Assembly (NCBI GenBank): GCA_902791025.1
Contig: CADATZ010000002.1
Coordinates: 124,001-188,000 of the forward strand
Direction: 5' to 3'
DNA: 64,000 nt
Origin: an uncultured Chloroflexota bacterium
Lineage (GTDB): Bacteria; Chloroflexota; Anaerolineae; Anaerolineales; Anaerolineaceae
This document shows, piece by piece, positions 7,000 through 15,728 of the stretch (position 1 is the stretch's first letter; the number at the start of each line of letters is the position of its first letter). The position numbers and the translations under genes are program-made. The notes below the pieces were generated by a model that worked only from the letters and a program-made list of their open reading frames with translations, was not told the origin of the DNA and did no database searches.

Positions 7000-9222
7000 A
7001 TGAACCGAAAAACAGAAAAACAATTGCAGCCATATTTCACGCCCCTGGGAACCTGGGCATTTTCTATCGGCACCAGTATCGGATGGGGTTCATTTGTCGT
7101 AACCTGCAACGCTTATCTCGCTAAGGCAGGTGTTCTGGGAACGGCACTTGGTCTGATTCTCGGCATGCTGGTGATTCTTGTCGTAACACACAACCTGATT
7201 TACATGATTCAGCAAAGTCAGGACGCGGGAGGCATATATACCTTTTCAAAGAAAATCTGCGGAAATGACCATGGATTTCTTACCGCATGGTTCCTGCTGC
7301 TCACTTATCTGGCTGTACTCTGGGCAAACATTACCTCACTGCCGCTCTTCGCGCGCTATTTTCTTGGTGACATTTTCCATTTTGGGTTCCATTATCACAT
7401 ATTCGGCTATGAAGTATGGTTTGGAGAGGCATTACTCTCCATCACTGCCATCATCCTGATCACGCTGTTATGCTCCAGGAGCCGGAAGACCACACAAAAA
7501 ATTGAAATCATATCTGCACTGGCATTTGTTATCGGGTTCACCGTCTTTGCAATTACGGCCTTGATACGGCATAAGGGCAGTTCCTTCAGCTTTGAACCGT
7601 TTTATCTGCCGGATTCACCTGCGTTCGGTCAAATCATCCATATTGCGGCTATTTCACCCTGGGCCTTCATCGGCTTTGAAAATATCACGCACTTTTCCGG
7701 CGAATTTGCCTTTCCTGTGAAGAAGACCCGCTCTATTCTGGTCACATCTGTTGTCATCACCACACTGCTTTACATTTTTGTCACACTTCTTTCTGTCAGT
7801 GCGTATCCGCCGGAATACAACTCCTGGCTGGAATATCTGCAGGATATGGGAAATCTGCAGGGTATCAAGGGTGTTCCTGCTTTCTACGCCGCATACCATT
7901 ACTGGGGGAATACCGGTGTAGCTGTATTACTCGTTGCACTATTCGGAGTGATCCTTACCAGTCTGATCGGCAATACAACTGCATTAAGCCGGCTGCTTTT
8001 CGCAATGGGCCGGGATGGCGATATTATGCCAAATTTTGCCAATCTGAACAGCAACCATATACCGGCTAACGCGGTTTTTGCCATTGGCGCAATCTCCATA
8101 TTAATTCCTTTCCTCGGACGTACTGCTATCGGCTGGATCGTGGATGTCACAACACTCGGATCAACCATCATTTACGGATTCGCCTCCTATACTGTTTATC
8201 AGGCAGCTCGTGAAAGAGGAGATAATAGAGAAATAATTACCGGAATCGCCGGAGCCGTTTTGATGACAATATTTGCGGCACTGCTGCTGATTCCCAGCCT
8301 GATCACTGCCAACGCTATGGCATCTGAATCCTACATACTTTTCACCTTGTGGGCGGTTCTGGGACTGATATATTTTCGCTCCATGGTACTGAAAGATCGG
8401 GATCAAAGGTACGGCCAGTCCATCATCGTCTGGGTCATTCTTCTGCTGCTGGTTCTATTTGCCTCCATGATGTGGGTTTCCAGAGCGACACAGCGTACAA
8501 CTGACGCAGCTATGACCGAGATCCATAAGTATTATCAGGAAAATATAAAAGATGGCAAGATTCCGGAAGATGACATGGAATTTCTGAACATGCAATCTAC
8601 CCGCATTGACAGACAGAATGCTATGTATACGATTGCTTCTTTTGTAATTTTTATCGTCTCCACCACCATCATGCTGACGAATTACAATCTTATGAACAAA
8701 CGGGAAAAGGAGCATCAGGAAAAACTCAGAGCCGCAGAATCCAAAGCCGCAACCGACCCGCTCACCGGCATTAAGAACAGGCTTGCGTATGAGCACTACG
8801 AAAGGAACCTGAATGAACAGATACGAACGGATCATAATATTAATTTTGCCATTGCAATCGCCGATGTCAATGATCTGAAATCAGTTAACGACAACATCGG
8901 ACACAGCGCCGGAGATGAATGTATACGCAATGCCTGCAAACGGATCTGTCAAACATTCAAGCACAGTCCTGTGTTCCGTATCGGCGGAGATGAATTTGCT
9001 GTGCTTCTGCAGGGAGCAGATTACGAAGATCGCGAGCATCTGCTCAGCGAGATAAGAGAGAATCCAACACCAGAAGTACCCGGGTCTTCTCTGGCTGTCG
9101 GAATGGCTGAATTTATTCCGGGTAAGGATGAATCCGTCCTTGCCGTCTTCACACACGCCGACCGCCTGATGTACCAGCAAAAATCAAAAATGAAGCAGGA
9201 GATAGGAGATAGGAGTCAGTAG
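7000..9222 (+). CDS. APC-family amino-acid permease fused to a GGDEF diguanylate cyclase
   Basis: Residues about 15-510 form a multi-spanning transporter of the amino acid-polyamine-organocation superfamily (glycine-rich first helix with G-T-S-I-G-W-G-S). After a juxtamembrane helical stretch (about 560-585) comes a full GGDEF domain: D-P-L-T-G-I-K-N-R-L start, D-V-N-D-L-K metal-binding segment and the exact G-G-D-E-F at residues 662-666. The product-inhibition site (RxxD a few residues upstream) is absent, so feedback by cyclic di-GMP may be missing. The likely role is to couple uptake or sensing of an amino acid or amine to c-di-GMP synthesis. The substrate is unknown. No good ribosome-binding site is seen. 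The last seven codons and the stop lie in a TTAG repeat. Confidence 0.88.
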   Translation: MNRKTEKQLQPYFTPLGTWAFSIGTSIGWGSFVVTCNAYLAKAGVLGTALGLILGMLVILVVTHNLIYMIQQSQDAGGIYTFSKKICGNDHGFLTAWFLLLTYLAVLWANITSLPLFARYFLGDIFHFGFHYHIFGYEVWFGEALLSITAIILITLLCSRSRKTTQKIEIISALAFVIGFTVFAITALIRHKGSSFSFEPFYLPDSPAFGQIIHIAAISPWAFIGFENITHFSGEFAFPVKKTRSILVTSVVITTLLYIFVTLLSVSAYPPEYNSWLEYLQDMGNLQGIKGVPAFYAAYHYWGNTGVAVLLVALFGVILTSLIGNTTALSRLLFAMGRDGDIMPNFANLNSNHIPANAVFAIGAISILIPFLGRTAIGWIVDVTTLGSTIIYGFASYTVYQAARERGDNREIITGIAGAVLMTIFAALLLIPSLITANAMASESYILFTLWAVLGLIYFRSMVLKDRDQRYGQSIIVWVILLLLVLFASMMWVSRATQRTTDAAMTEIHKYYQENIKDGKIPEDDMEFLNMQSTRIDRQNAMYTIASFVIFIVSTTIMLTNYNLMNKREKEHQEKLRAAESKAATDPLTGIKNRLAYEHYERNLNEQIRTDHNINFAIAIADVNDLKSVNDNIGHSAGDECIRNACKRICQTFKHSPVFRIGGDEFAVLLQGADYEDREHLLSEIRENPTPEVPGSSLAVGMAEFIPGKDESVLAVFTHADRLMYQQKSKMKQEIGDRSQ

Positions 9223-9420
9223 TTCGTAGTCAGTAGTTAGTAGTTAGTAGACATTAGACATTAGACTTTTGGAAACACCTAACGCCTAACCTATAATTTC
9301 ATATTTCTAATACCCTATTTCTAACACCCAATTCCTAACCCACAGCCCCTAACACCTAACACCCAATTCCTAACACCTAATTCCCAGTCCCCAATCCCTA
9401 ATCCCTAACACCCGACATCT
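9200..9420. repeat. Long paired degenerate TTAG / CCTAA array
   Basis: The array begins inside the 3' end of the permease-GGDEF gene (GGAGATAGGAGATAGGAG) and runs through GTAGTTAGTAGTTAG units to about 9266. From about 9275 it switches to complementary units such as CACCTAACGCCTAACC, CCTAACACCTAACACC and CCAATTCCTAACACC up to about 9415. It fills the gap before the methyltransferase. Units vary in spacing and sequence, so it is not a CRISPR and not a perfect tandem repeat. Confidence 0.7.
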
Positions 9421-9431
9421 CAATTCCGTTG

Positions 9432-9437
9432 TATAAT
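9432..9437 (+). promoter_or_regulatory. -10 box of a likely leaderless methyltransferase mRNA
   Basis: TATAAT lies exactly 7 bases before the ATG at 9445, so the expected transcription start is at or next to the start codon. No ribosome-binding site is present. The alternative ATG at 9436 overlaps this box and is less likely. Confidence 0.6.
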
Positions 9438-9444
9438 GAATCTC

Positions 9445-10338
9445 ATGATAAATGTCGATGAAAAACCGGTTGTGAATTTATTAACTTCCCCCGGATGGGA
9501 AGATTATCGTCTGCTCGACAGTGGTAACGGCAGAAAGCTGGAACAGTTCGGGCCATACCGGCTGATCCGTCCGGAAGCGGAAGCTGTCTGGTCTCCCATG
9601 ATGAACACAGAGGAGTGGGAAAAGGCTGCTGCCGAATTTATTCCATCCGCGGAAGAAAACGGGGGACACTGGAAACTGTTGAAAAAACTTCCCGACAGTT
9701 GGAAACTCCGCTATCGGAATCTGACACTGAAAGCTATGCTCTCCAATTCCAAACAGCTCGGCGTCTTTCCGGAACAGGCCTGTCACTGGGACTGGGTAAC
9801 AGAACGTATTCGCAGCGCGAATCAAACAATGAAAGTTCTGAATCTCTTTGGCTACACCGGCGCCATCAGTATGGCTTGTGCCGCAGCCGGCGCAAAAGTG
9901 ACCCACCTCGATGCATCCAAAAAAGCAGTAGCCTGGGCGAAAGAGAATCAAGAACTCAGCAAAGTACCACTTGACCGCATCCGCTGGATTCTCGATGATG
10001 CTCTGAAATTCGTTCAGCGGGAATCCCGACGGGGATCGCTTTATGAGGGAGTGATCCTTGACCCGCCGAAATTCGGACGGGGACCGAAGGGAGAAGTATG
10101 GGAGTTTTACAAAGGCTTCCCGGCACTCCTCGAAGCATGTGCAAACGTACTTTCCGACCGGGCTGATTTTATGCTCGTCACAGCTTATGCAGTTAAAGCC
10201 TCATCCGTTACCCTTTACAACGCGCTCAGCGAGGTCAATCGCAGACGAGGTGGGACCGTTTCTGTCGGTGAAGTCTGTAACTGTGATAACGCGGGGCGGC
10301 TTTTGTCGATGGCAGTATACGGTCGTTGGATGGCATAA
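9445..10338 (+). CDS. Class I SAM-dependent methyltransferase (RlmI/RlmK-like)
   Basis: The protein (297 residues from this start) has a Rossmann methyltransferase core: motif I L-N-L-F-G-Y-T-G, the acidic end of strand 2 at H-L-D-A-S, and the catalytic-type D-P-P-K-F-G-R-G that is characteristic of the RlmI/RlmK group of rRNA base methyltransferases. An N-terminal beta-rich part of about 100 residues precedes it, but the PUA domain of E. coli RlmI is not evident. The target base is unknown; 23S rRNA is the family's usual substrate. It seems to be transcribed alone from a leaderless promoter. Confidence 0.8.
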   Translation: MINVDEKPVVNLLTSPGWEDYRLLDSGNGRKLEQFGPYRLIRPEAEAVWSPMMNTEEWEKAAAEFIPSAEENGGHWKLLKKLPDSWKLRYRNLTLKAMLSNSKQLGVFPEQACHWDWVTERIRSANQTMKVLNLFGYTGAISMACAAAGAKVTHLDASKKAVAWAKENQELSKVPLDRIRWILDDALKFVQRESRRGSLYEGVILDPPKFGRGPKGEVWEFYKGFPALLEACANVLSDRADFMLVTAYAVKASSVTLYNALSEVNRRRGGTVSVGEVCNCDNAGRLLSMAVYGRWMA

Positions 10339-10429
10339 CAGGACAAGAATTCAGAGTATAAAGTTCAAAGTTCAAGCAAAAGAAGTCTCTTTTCACCGTA
10401 TATCATAAAAATAAAAAGCAACACAGAAG

Positions 10430-11905
10430 ATGAAACGTTTTTTTTCAATTGGAATCCCGATAAAAGTATTTGCCGTTTTGGCTATTCTGGCATTACTGGC
10501 GCTGCTTGCTCCAATGCTCAAAGCTGCGCAGTATGATGTTCCCAGCGCAGATGATTACGAGAACGGTTATGATACATATGTTGCCTGGCGGGATACGGGG
10601 TCGATACTCGAAGTGATCAAAGCAGCCTTTGCAAGGATCTACGAACTGTATTACACCTGGCAGGGGACATTCACCGCGATTTTTCTTTTCACGCTCAATC
10701 CAATGATTTTTGGAGAACAATATTACCAAATCGGGCCCTGGGTCGTCATCGGTACACTGCTGCTCGGTATCTTCTATTTGACGTTCACCATTTGGGGCAG
10801 GCTATATAAGGCATCAAAATCAGAATGTTGTATCATTGCTGTAATTTGGGCGGTAACAAGCACGCAATTTCTCCCCCGCGCGAGTCAGGGAATTTACTGG
10901 TACACCGGGGCAATTTATTACACATTTTTCTTTGGCCTTTCTGCAATTGCATATGCTCTTCTCATCCGCTTTATTGATCGAGACGAAAATGATCGCGGCA
11001 TAGGGAAACTGATTATCGCAAGCCTGCTTCTGTTTTTCATTGGCGGAGGAAATCTGGTGACCGGATTGACCACAACTGTCGTACTTCTCAGCATCGAGGC
11101 CTGGTTGATTTTCCGGAAAAATTCCGATTGGAAGATTCTGATAATTCCGCTGCTGTGTTTTGCAGTTTCATTTGGAATCAACGTTGCGGCTCCGGGGAAC
11201 TCTGTTCGTCAAACATTCTTCGGACAGCCCGGACTGGTCAAATCTGTTTTTCTTTCTTTCAAAGAAACCTTCCGTTCCCTGTGGAAATGGTTTTCTGTTC
11301 CGGTACTTTCGTTGATCCTGCTTCTCATCCCGGTATTCAGGAATATTTGTATCAGGACTGACAAGCGTTTCCCGCTGCCGGGATTGGTCAGTCTTTACTC
11401 ACTATGTTTGTCCGCGGTCATGTTTTACGCTCCTATTTACGCCATGACAGAAAAAACGCTCGATCATCTGGGACGCATCACCAACATCATCTTTTTCGGG
11501 ATGCTTTTCCTTGTGATATTCAATTTATTTTACTGGATCGGTTATTTGGCACAAAAGGGAGCACTCAAAAAAGAACTCTTCCCCGCAGCCGCAAAAAACC
11601 GTTTCAGTCTCGTTTTTCTGATTGTCATGCTGCTCATTTTTGCTATCGGAATGACACAGATCAAATGGTATGACACGACCAGTATCAGCGCATTCCGTTC
11701 CTACCGCAGCACACAAATGGGAAATTATTGGCATACATATCAGCAGCGGCTCGCAATATTAAAAAATCCGGAGATAAAAGATGCCGTTTTGAAACGCTTC
11801 CCATACCGGCCTTATGTTTTATTCTTCCAGGAATTGTCACCCAAAATCGGTGACAATACTACAGTCGCACTTTGGTACGGAAAAGATTCCGTCATTATTC
11901 ATTAA
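10430..11905 (+). CDS. Polytopic membrane protein, DUF6056-like
   Basis: This 491-residue protein has about ten to twelve hydrophobic segments. Near the N-terminus, after the first membrane helix, is an extracytoplasmic loop with P-S-A-D-D-Y-E and, later, Y-T-W-Q-G-T-F, a layout like that of DUF6056 proteins and of GT-C glycosyltransferases, where an acidic pair in the first loop is catalytic. A role in cell-envelope glycan transfer is possible but not shown. The 91-base gap upstream has AAAGTTCAAAGTTCAAG repeats and no clear promoter. Confidence 0.55.
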   Translation: MKRFFSIGIPIKVFAVLAILALLALLAPMLKAAQYDVPSADDYENGYDTYVAWRDTGSILEVIKAAFARIYELYYTWQGTFTAIFLFTLNPMIFGEQYYQIGPWVVIGTLLLGIFYLTFTIWGRLYKASKSECCIIAVIWAVTSTQFLPRASQGIYWYTGAIYYTFFFGLSAIAYALLIRFIDRDENDRGIGKLIIASLLLFFIGGGNLVTGLTTTVVLLSIEAWLIFRKNSDWKILIIPLLCFAVSFGINVAAPGNSVRQTFFGQPGLVKSVFLSFKETFRSLWKWFSVPVLSLILLLIPVFRNICIRTDKRFPLPGLVSLYSLCLSAVMFYAPIYAMTEKTLDHLGRITNIIFFGMLFLVIFNLFYWIGYLAQKGALKKELFPAAAKNRFSLVFLIVMLLIFAIGMTQIKWYDTTSISAFRSYRSTQMGNYWHTYQQRLAILKNPEIKDAVLKRFPYRPYVLFFQELSPKIGDNTTVALWYGKDSVIIH

Positions 11906-11919
11906 TTCAGGAGGCTATT

Positions 11920-12726
11920 ATGACAAAACTGGCTGTGATCGGCGCTGGAATGATGGGCAGCGCTATCATAAAAGGGATCATCCATAATAAAATACTCACA
12001 CCGCAGGAAGTTTTCATCAGCGATCCTGACACTGAAAAAACAGAACGCCTCCACGAGACGCTTGGAGTGAATACAGTGCAAACCAATGAAACAGCGGTAA
12101 AAAATGCCGACATTGTTTTAGTTGCCGTCAAGCCTCAGTTTCTGGAGGGAGCTTTGGCGTCCATCAGGGAACTGATTCCTTCAGAGGCAATGATCATGAC
12201 CATCGTAGCCGGTGTTCCGGTCAGTTATTACCTGCACAAATTAGGCGTCAAGCGCGTGGTCCGTATTATGCCCAATACGCCGGCTCAGGTCGGTGAAGGC
12301 GTATGCGGGTGGTACGCGACAGAAGCCGTTACTCCGGAACAAAAGGAAATGGCTGAAAATATTCTCACAGCCCTTGGGATGCAGTTCGAAGTAAAGCGGG
12401 AATCCGATCTGGATCTGGTGACGGCAGTCTCCGGTTCCGGTCCGGCTTATGTTTATCTCTTCATTGAATCCATGGTGGATGCAGCTGTCCAGATGGGACT
12501 TCCGCGTCCGCTTTCCCAAAAGATCGTACTGCAGACCGTACTCGGTTCTGCTGCATATATGAAAGCAGAAGGAAAGCATCCGGTCATTCTGAAAAATGAG
12601 GTTACATCCCCGGGCGGAACAACAGCTGCTGCACTGGCTGCCATGGAAAAGGAAGGGCTCCGCACCGCTGTTACAGAGGGGATGCTTGCTTGTCTCGCAA
12701 AAACCATTGAGTTGGGTAAGAAATAG
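11920..12726 (+). CDS. proC: Pyrroline-5-carboxylate reductase
   Basis: The 268-residue enzyme makes the last step of proline synthesis, reducing pyrroline-5-carboxylate with NAD(P)H. The N-terminal Rossmann motif is G-A-G-M-M-G-S-A-I; the conserved R-I-M-P-N-T-P and the C-terminal signature T-S-P-G-G-T-T-A-A-A are present. The ATG at 11920 is preceded by AGGAGG and gives the usual N-terminus; an in-frame ATG 48 bases upstream lies within the preceding gene. The stop codon overlaps the GTG start of mtaB by one base. Confidence 0.95.
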   Translation: MTKLAVIGAGMMGSAIIKGIIHNKILTPQEVFISDPDTEKTERLHETLGVNTVQTNETAVKNADIVLVAVKPQFLEGALASIRELIPSEAMIMTIVAGVPVSYYLHKLGVKRVVRIMPNTPAQVGEGVCGWYATEAVTPEQKEMAENILTALGMQFEVKRESDLDLVTAVSGSGPAYVYLFIESMVDAAVQMGLPRPLSQKIVLQTVLGSAAYMKAEGKHPVILKNEVTSPGGTTAAALAAMEKEGLRTAVTEGMLACLAKTIELGKK

Positions 12727-13997
12727 TGAAAGTATTTTTCGATACCATCGGCTGCCGGCTGAATCAGGCTGAAATAGAACGCTACGCGGCACAATTCACC
12801 GCGCAGGGTCACGAACTAGTCCCGGATGCGGAATCCGCGGATATGGTGGTGGTCAACACCTGCGCTGTGACCGCTGCTGCCGCATCAGATTCACGCGGCA
12901 AGATTCGCAGCGCAGCCAAAAACGGAGCACAGGTAGTTGTCACCGGCTGCTGGAGCACGATGGAACCGGAAGCCGCGGCTGCTATGGATGGTGTAAGCCA
13001 TGTGATACCTAATTCGGAAAAGGATCACCTGCCTTCAACTGTATTGGGTGGCGAAGCAGAGGTTTTTGATGAAGAGCCGCTGAAGCGCATTATCCTGCCG
13101 GGAATCCATGCGCGCACCAGAGCCTTCATCAAGATACAGGATGGCTGTGACAATCACTGCACTTTCTGCGTTACTCATCTGGTACGGGGAAAATCACGCA
13201 GCGTCACAAAAGAACGCGTGCTGAAAGATGTTCAAGCAGCAATCAACGCCGGAGGGAAGGAAATCGTTCTCACAGGCGTCAATCTCGGCGCCTGGGGGCT
13301 GGACTTTGAACCTTCTGTCGAACTTGCGGACCTGATCGAATTTCTCCTGAAAGAAACGGATATTCCGCGTATCCGACTCTCTTCACTGGAATCATGGAAT
13401 CTTTCTGACCGCTTTCTGCACCTTTGGGAGAACCCGCGCATGTGTCCGCATTTTCATCTGCCGCTGCAGTCCGGTTCTGATTCTGTGCTCAAACGTATGG
13501 CACGCCGCACCACACTGGCTGAATTTCGCACCCTTGTGGAAACTGCCATCTCTATTGCGCCGGATTTTGCCATTACAACTGATGTGATCGCGGGATTTCC
13601 GGGAGAAACAGATGCGGAATTCACGGAAACGCTGAATTTTATCGAGTCGATCCCTTTTGCCGGCGGACATGTCTTTCCCTACTCTCCCCGTCCCGGCACA
13701 CCTGCAGCCCGTATGAAGGATCAAGTGCCTAAGACGATCCAAAAGGAACGCGCAAAAATACTGCGGGACCTGTTTGAACAAAAAACAGAGCAGTTTGAAA
13801 CTTCATTTATCGGTTCTACCCGCGATGTTCTCTGGGAATCTTCGCTCCTGAGGGAAGATGGTATGTTTGAGACGCATGGGCTTTCCGGTAACTATCTGAC
13901 AATAACAACTGAATTTCCCAGACCTGTCCGCAACCGCATTGATACGGTTCGCATCACCGAAAGGAAAGAGGGAAAACTGATTGGGGAAGTTCTCTGA
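12726..13997 (+). CDS. mtaB: tRNA t6A37 methylthiotransferase (MiaB-like, MtaB type)
   Basis: The 423-residue protein has the MTTase layout: an N-terminal domain with three cysteines (in I-G-C-R, V-N-T-C-A-V-T and T-G-C-W) for one Fe-S cluster, then the radical-SAM triad Cys141-x3-Cys145-x2-Cys148 and a C-terminal TRAM-like region. MtaB enzymes add a methylthio group to threonylcarbamoyladenosine at position 37 of tRNAs that read ANN codons. The T-I-G-C-R-L-N-Q-A-E opening favours MtaB over MiaB or RimO. It starts with GTG overlapping the proC stop, so the two are translationally coupled. Confidence 0.9.
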   Translation: MKVFFDTIGCRLNQAEIERYAAQFTAQGHELVPDAESADMVVVNTCAVTAAAASDSRGKIRSAAKNGAQVVVTGCWSTMEPEAAAAMDGVSHVIPNSEKDHLPSTVLGGEAEVFDEEPLKRIILPGIHARTRAFIKIQDGCDNHCTFCVTHLVRGKSRSVTKERVLKDVQAAINAGGKEIVLTGVNLGAWGLDFEPSVELADLIEFLLKETDIPRIRLSSLESWNLSDRFLHLWENPRMCPHFHLPLQSGSDSVLKRMARRTTLAEFRTLVETAISIAPDFAITTDVIAGFPGETDAEFTETLNFIESIPFAGGHVFPYSPRPGTPAARMKDQVPKTIQKERAKILRDLFEQKTEQFETSFIGSTRDVLWESSLLREDGMFETHGLSGNYLTITTEFPRPVRNRIDTVRITERKEGKLIGEVL

Positions 13998-14015
13998 TCA
14001 CACTATGAGGAGGGT

Positions 14016-15728
14016 ATGATGAGCGATTTTAAATTTTCGGAACCTTCTGCCATGATCCAGATCGAGCTGCCGGACGGCCGCCTGATCGAGGGTCCCCGCG
14101 GCAGTACCCTGGAAGATTTTTTGAGTATTCTGAAACCGGAGCTGGAAGCTGAACTTGTCGGCGCAGTTGTCAATGGGGAGCTGAGAGAACTCCAGTATCA
14201 CTTAAATTCAAACGCCAATGTTACACCATTCACAATGGCAGAGACAGGTGGATTGATCATCTATAAACGTTCTCTGGTCTATATGATGGCAGCCTGTTTT
14301 GAGAAGCTCTTTCCCGGCTTTGATCTGGAAGTGAAACACTCCATCAAGGGCGGCGGGATCCTTTGCAGCGTCACAGGACCTAAGAATTTTACCGGTAAAG
14401 ATAGACAAAGACTGGAAAGGGGTATGCGCAGACTGGTCGCTGCCGACCATAAGATTCTCAAAGAGGAAATCAGTCTGGAAGCAGCAAAAGAACTCTTTGA
14501 ACAAAAAGGTCAGGCCGATAAGCTCGACCTGCTGAAATACCGCCGAAAATCATACCTGACGACCTACGTGCTGGATGATTTCCGGGATTATTTCTACGGA
14601 TACATGGTACCCTCTACCGGTTATCTGAAGTATTTCCGTCTCGAAAAAGCCGGGCAGAAAAATGAATTCATCCTCCGTCACCCTACTGACGGGAAAGACA
14701 AGCAAATCGGGGAACTGGAAAAATATGAACGGATGCGCCCGATATTCGAGGAATACAGCAGCTGGCAGAAAAATCTCAATGTACATATGCTTTCCTCCAT
14801 CAACCGTGCTATCGATGAAGACCTCATCGAAGACGTGATCCTTGTTTCAGAATCCCTGCAGGGCCGTCAGTTCACCAAAGCGGCGGAAGCAATCGCCAAT
14901 CGCTCCGGGCAGATCAAAATGGTCGTTATCGCCGGTCCTTCTTCATCCGGAAAAACGACCTCATCCAAACGGCTCTCCATCGAGCTATTGGCTCGAGGAA
15001 TTTCTCCGATTCCTATCGAGATGGACAATTTCTTCCTGGATCGTGAACTGACACCGCGTGATGAAAACGGAGAATATGATTTTGAGACCGTCAATGCACT
15101 CAATATTCCGGTCTTTCAGGACTGTATGAAGCGGCTGATGGATGGTGAAACTGTTCAGATTCCGCGCTTTGATTTCGTCTCAGGAAAATCGCTCCCCGGT
15201 CAGGTACTGACCTTACATGAAAATCAGATCCTGATTGTCGAGGGCATCCATGGACTGAATCCCATCATGCAGGAGAATCTGCCCGCAGAAAACATCTACC
15301 GTATTTTTGTCGCTCCCATGACCCAGGTCAATATGGATCGCTACAACCGCGTTTCAACGATCGATGTTCGGCTGCTGCGCCGGATCGTCAGGGATTTCCG
15401 TGACCGCGGTTACAGTGCTCAGGAGACCATCGCCCGCTGGAAATCGGTCCGCGCCGGTGAACATAAATATATTTCACCCTTCCAAAATCTGGCAGATATC
15501 TTCATCAACACCTCACTGGTCTATGAAGTTTCAGCACTGAAGGAACTGGCCGATATCGCCCTGCGCATGGTACCCTTCGGCACACCGGAGCACATCGAAG
15601 CCAAACGTCTGCTGGCTTTCCTGGAATGGGTAACGCCATTGGACCGCAGCCTGATTCCCAACAATTCAATTCTTGCAGAATTCGTCGGCGGCTCCAACCT
15701 CAAAGACTTCATTACCTGGAGAAACTGA
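14016..15728 (+). CDS. Nucleoside kinase with N-terminal TGS and tRNA-synthetase-like domains (uridine kinase family)
   Basis: The 570-residue protein has an N-terminal TGS-type ubiquitin fold (about 12-75), a threonyl/alanyl-tRNA synthetase second-additional-domain-like segment (about 80-230) and a uridine-kinase-type P-loop domain from about 300 with G-P-S-S-S-G-K-T and the D-N-F-F-L-D segment. This composite is known from Thermotogae, Clostridia and Chloroflexi as a nucleoside kinase; the native substrate here is not known. AGGAGG lies a few bases before the tandem ATGs; either could start. It sits 18 bases after mtaB and directly abuts the next gene. Confidence 0.85.
   Translation: MMSDFKFSEPSAMIQIELPDGRLIEGPRGSTLEDFLSILKPELEAELVGAVVNGELRELQYHLNSNANVTPFTMAETGGLIIYKRSLVYMMAACFEKLFPGFDLEVKHSIKGGGILCSVTGPKNFTGKDRQRLERGMRRLVAADHKILKEEISLEAAKELFEQKGQADKLDLLKYRRKSYLTTYVLDDFRDYFYGYMVPSTGYLKYFRLEKAGQKNEFILRHPTDGKDKQIGELEKYERMRPIFEEYSSWQKNLNVHMLSSINRAIDEDLIEDVILVSESLQGRQFTKAAEAIANRSGQIKMVVIAGPSSSGKTTSSKRLSIELLARGISPIPIEMDNFFLDRELTPRDENGEYDFETVNALNIPVFQDCMKRLMDGETVQIPRFDFVSGKSLPGQVLTLHENQILIVEGIHGLNPIMQENLPAENIYRIFVAPMTQVNMDRYNRVSTIDVRLLRRIVRDFRDRGYSAQETIARWKSVRAGEHKYISPFQNLADIFINTSLVYEVSALKELADIALRMVPFGTPEHIEAKRLLAFLEWVTPLDRSLIPNNSILAEFVGGSNLKDFITWRN

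Noticed and set aside
9200-9420. Possible CRISPR array or telomere-like repeat
   Set aside because: Units are short, degenerate and without spacers of constant length, and the switch to the reverse-complement units does not fit a CRISPR or a telomere. No cas gene is nearby; the Cas4-like nuclease at 20293 belongs to the helicase cluster.
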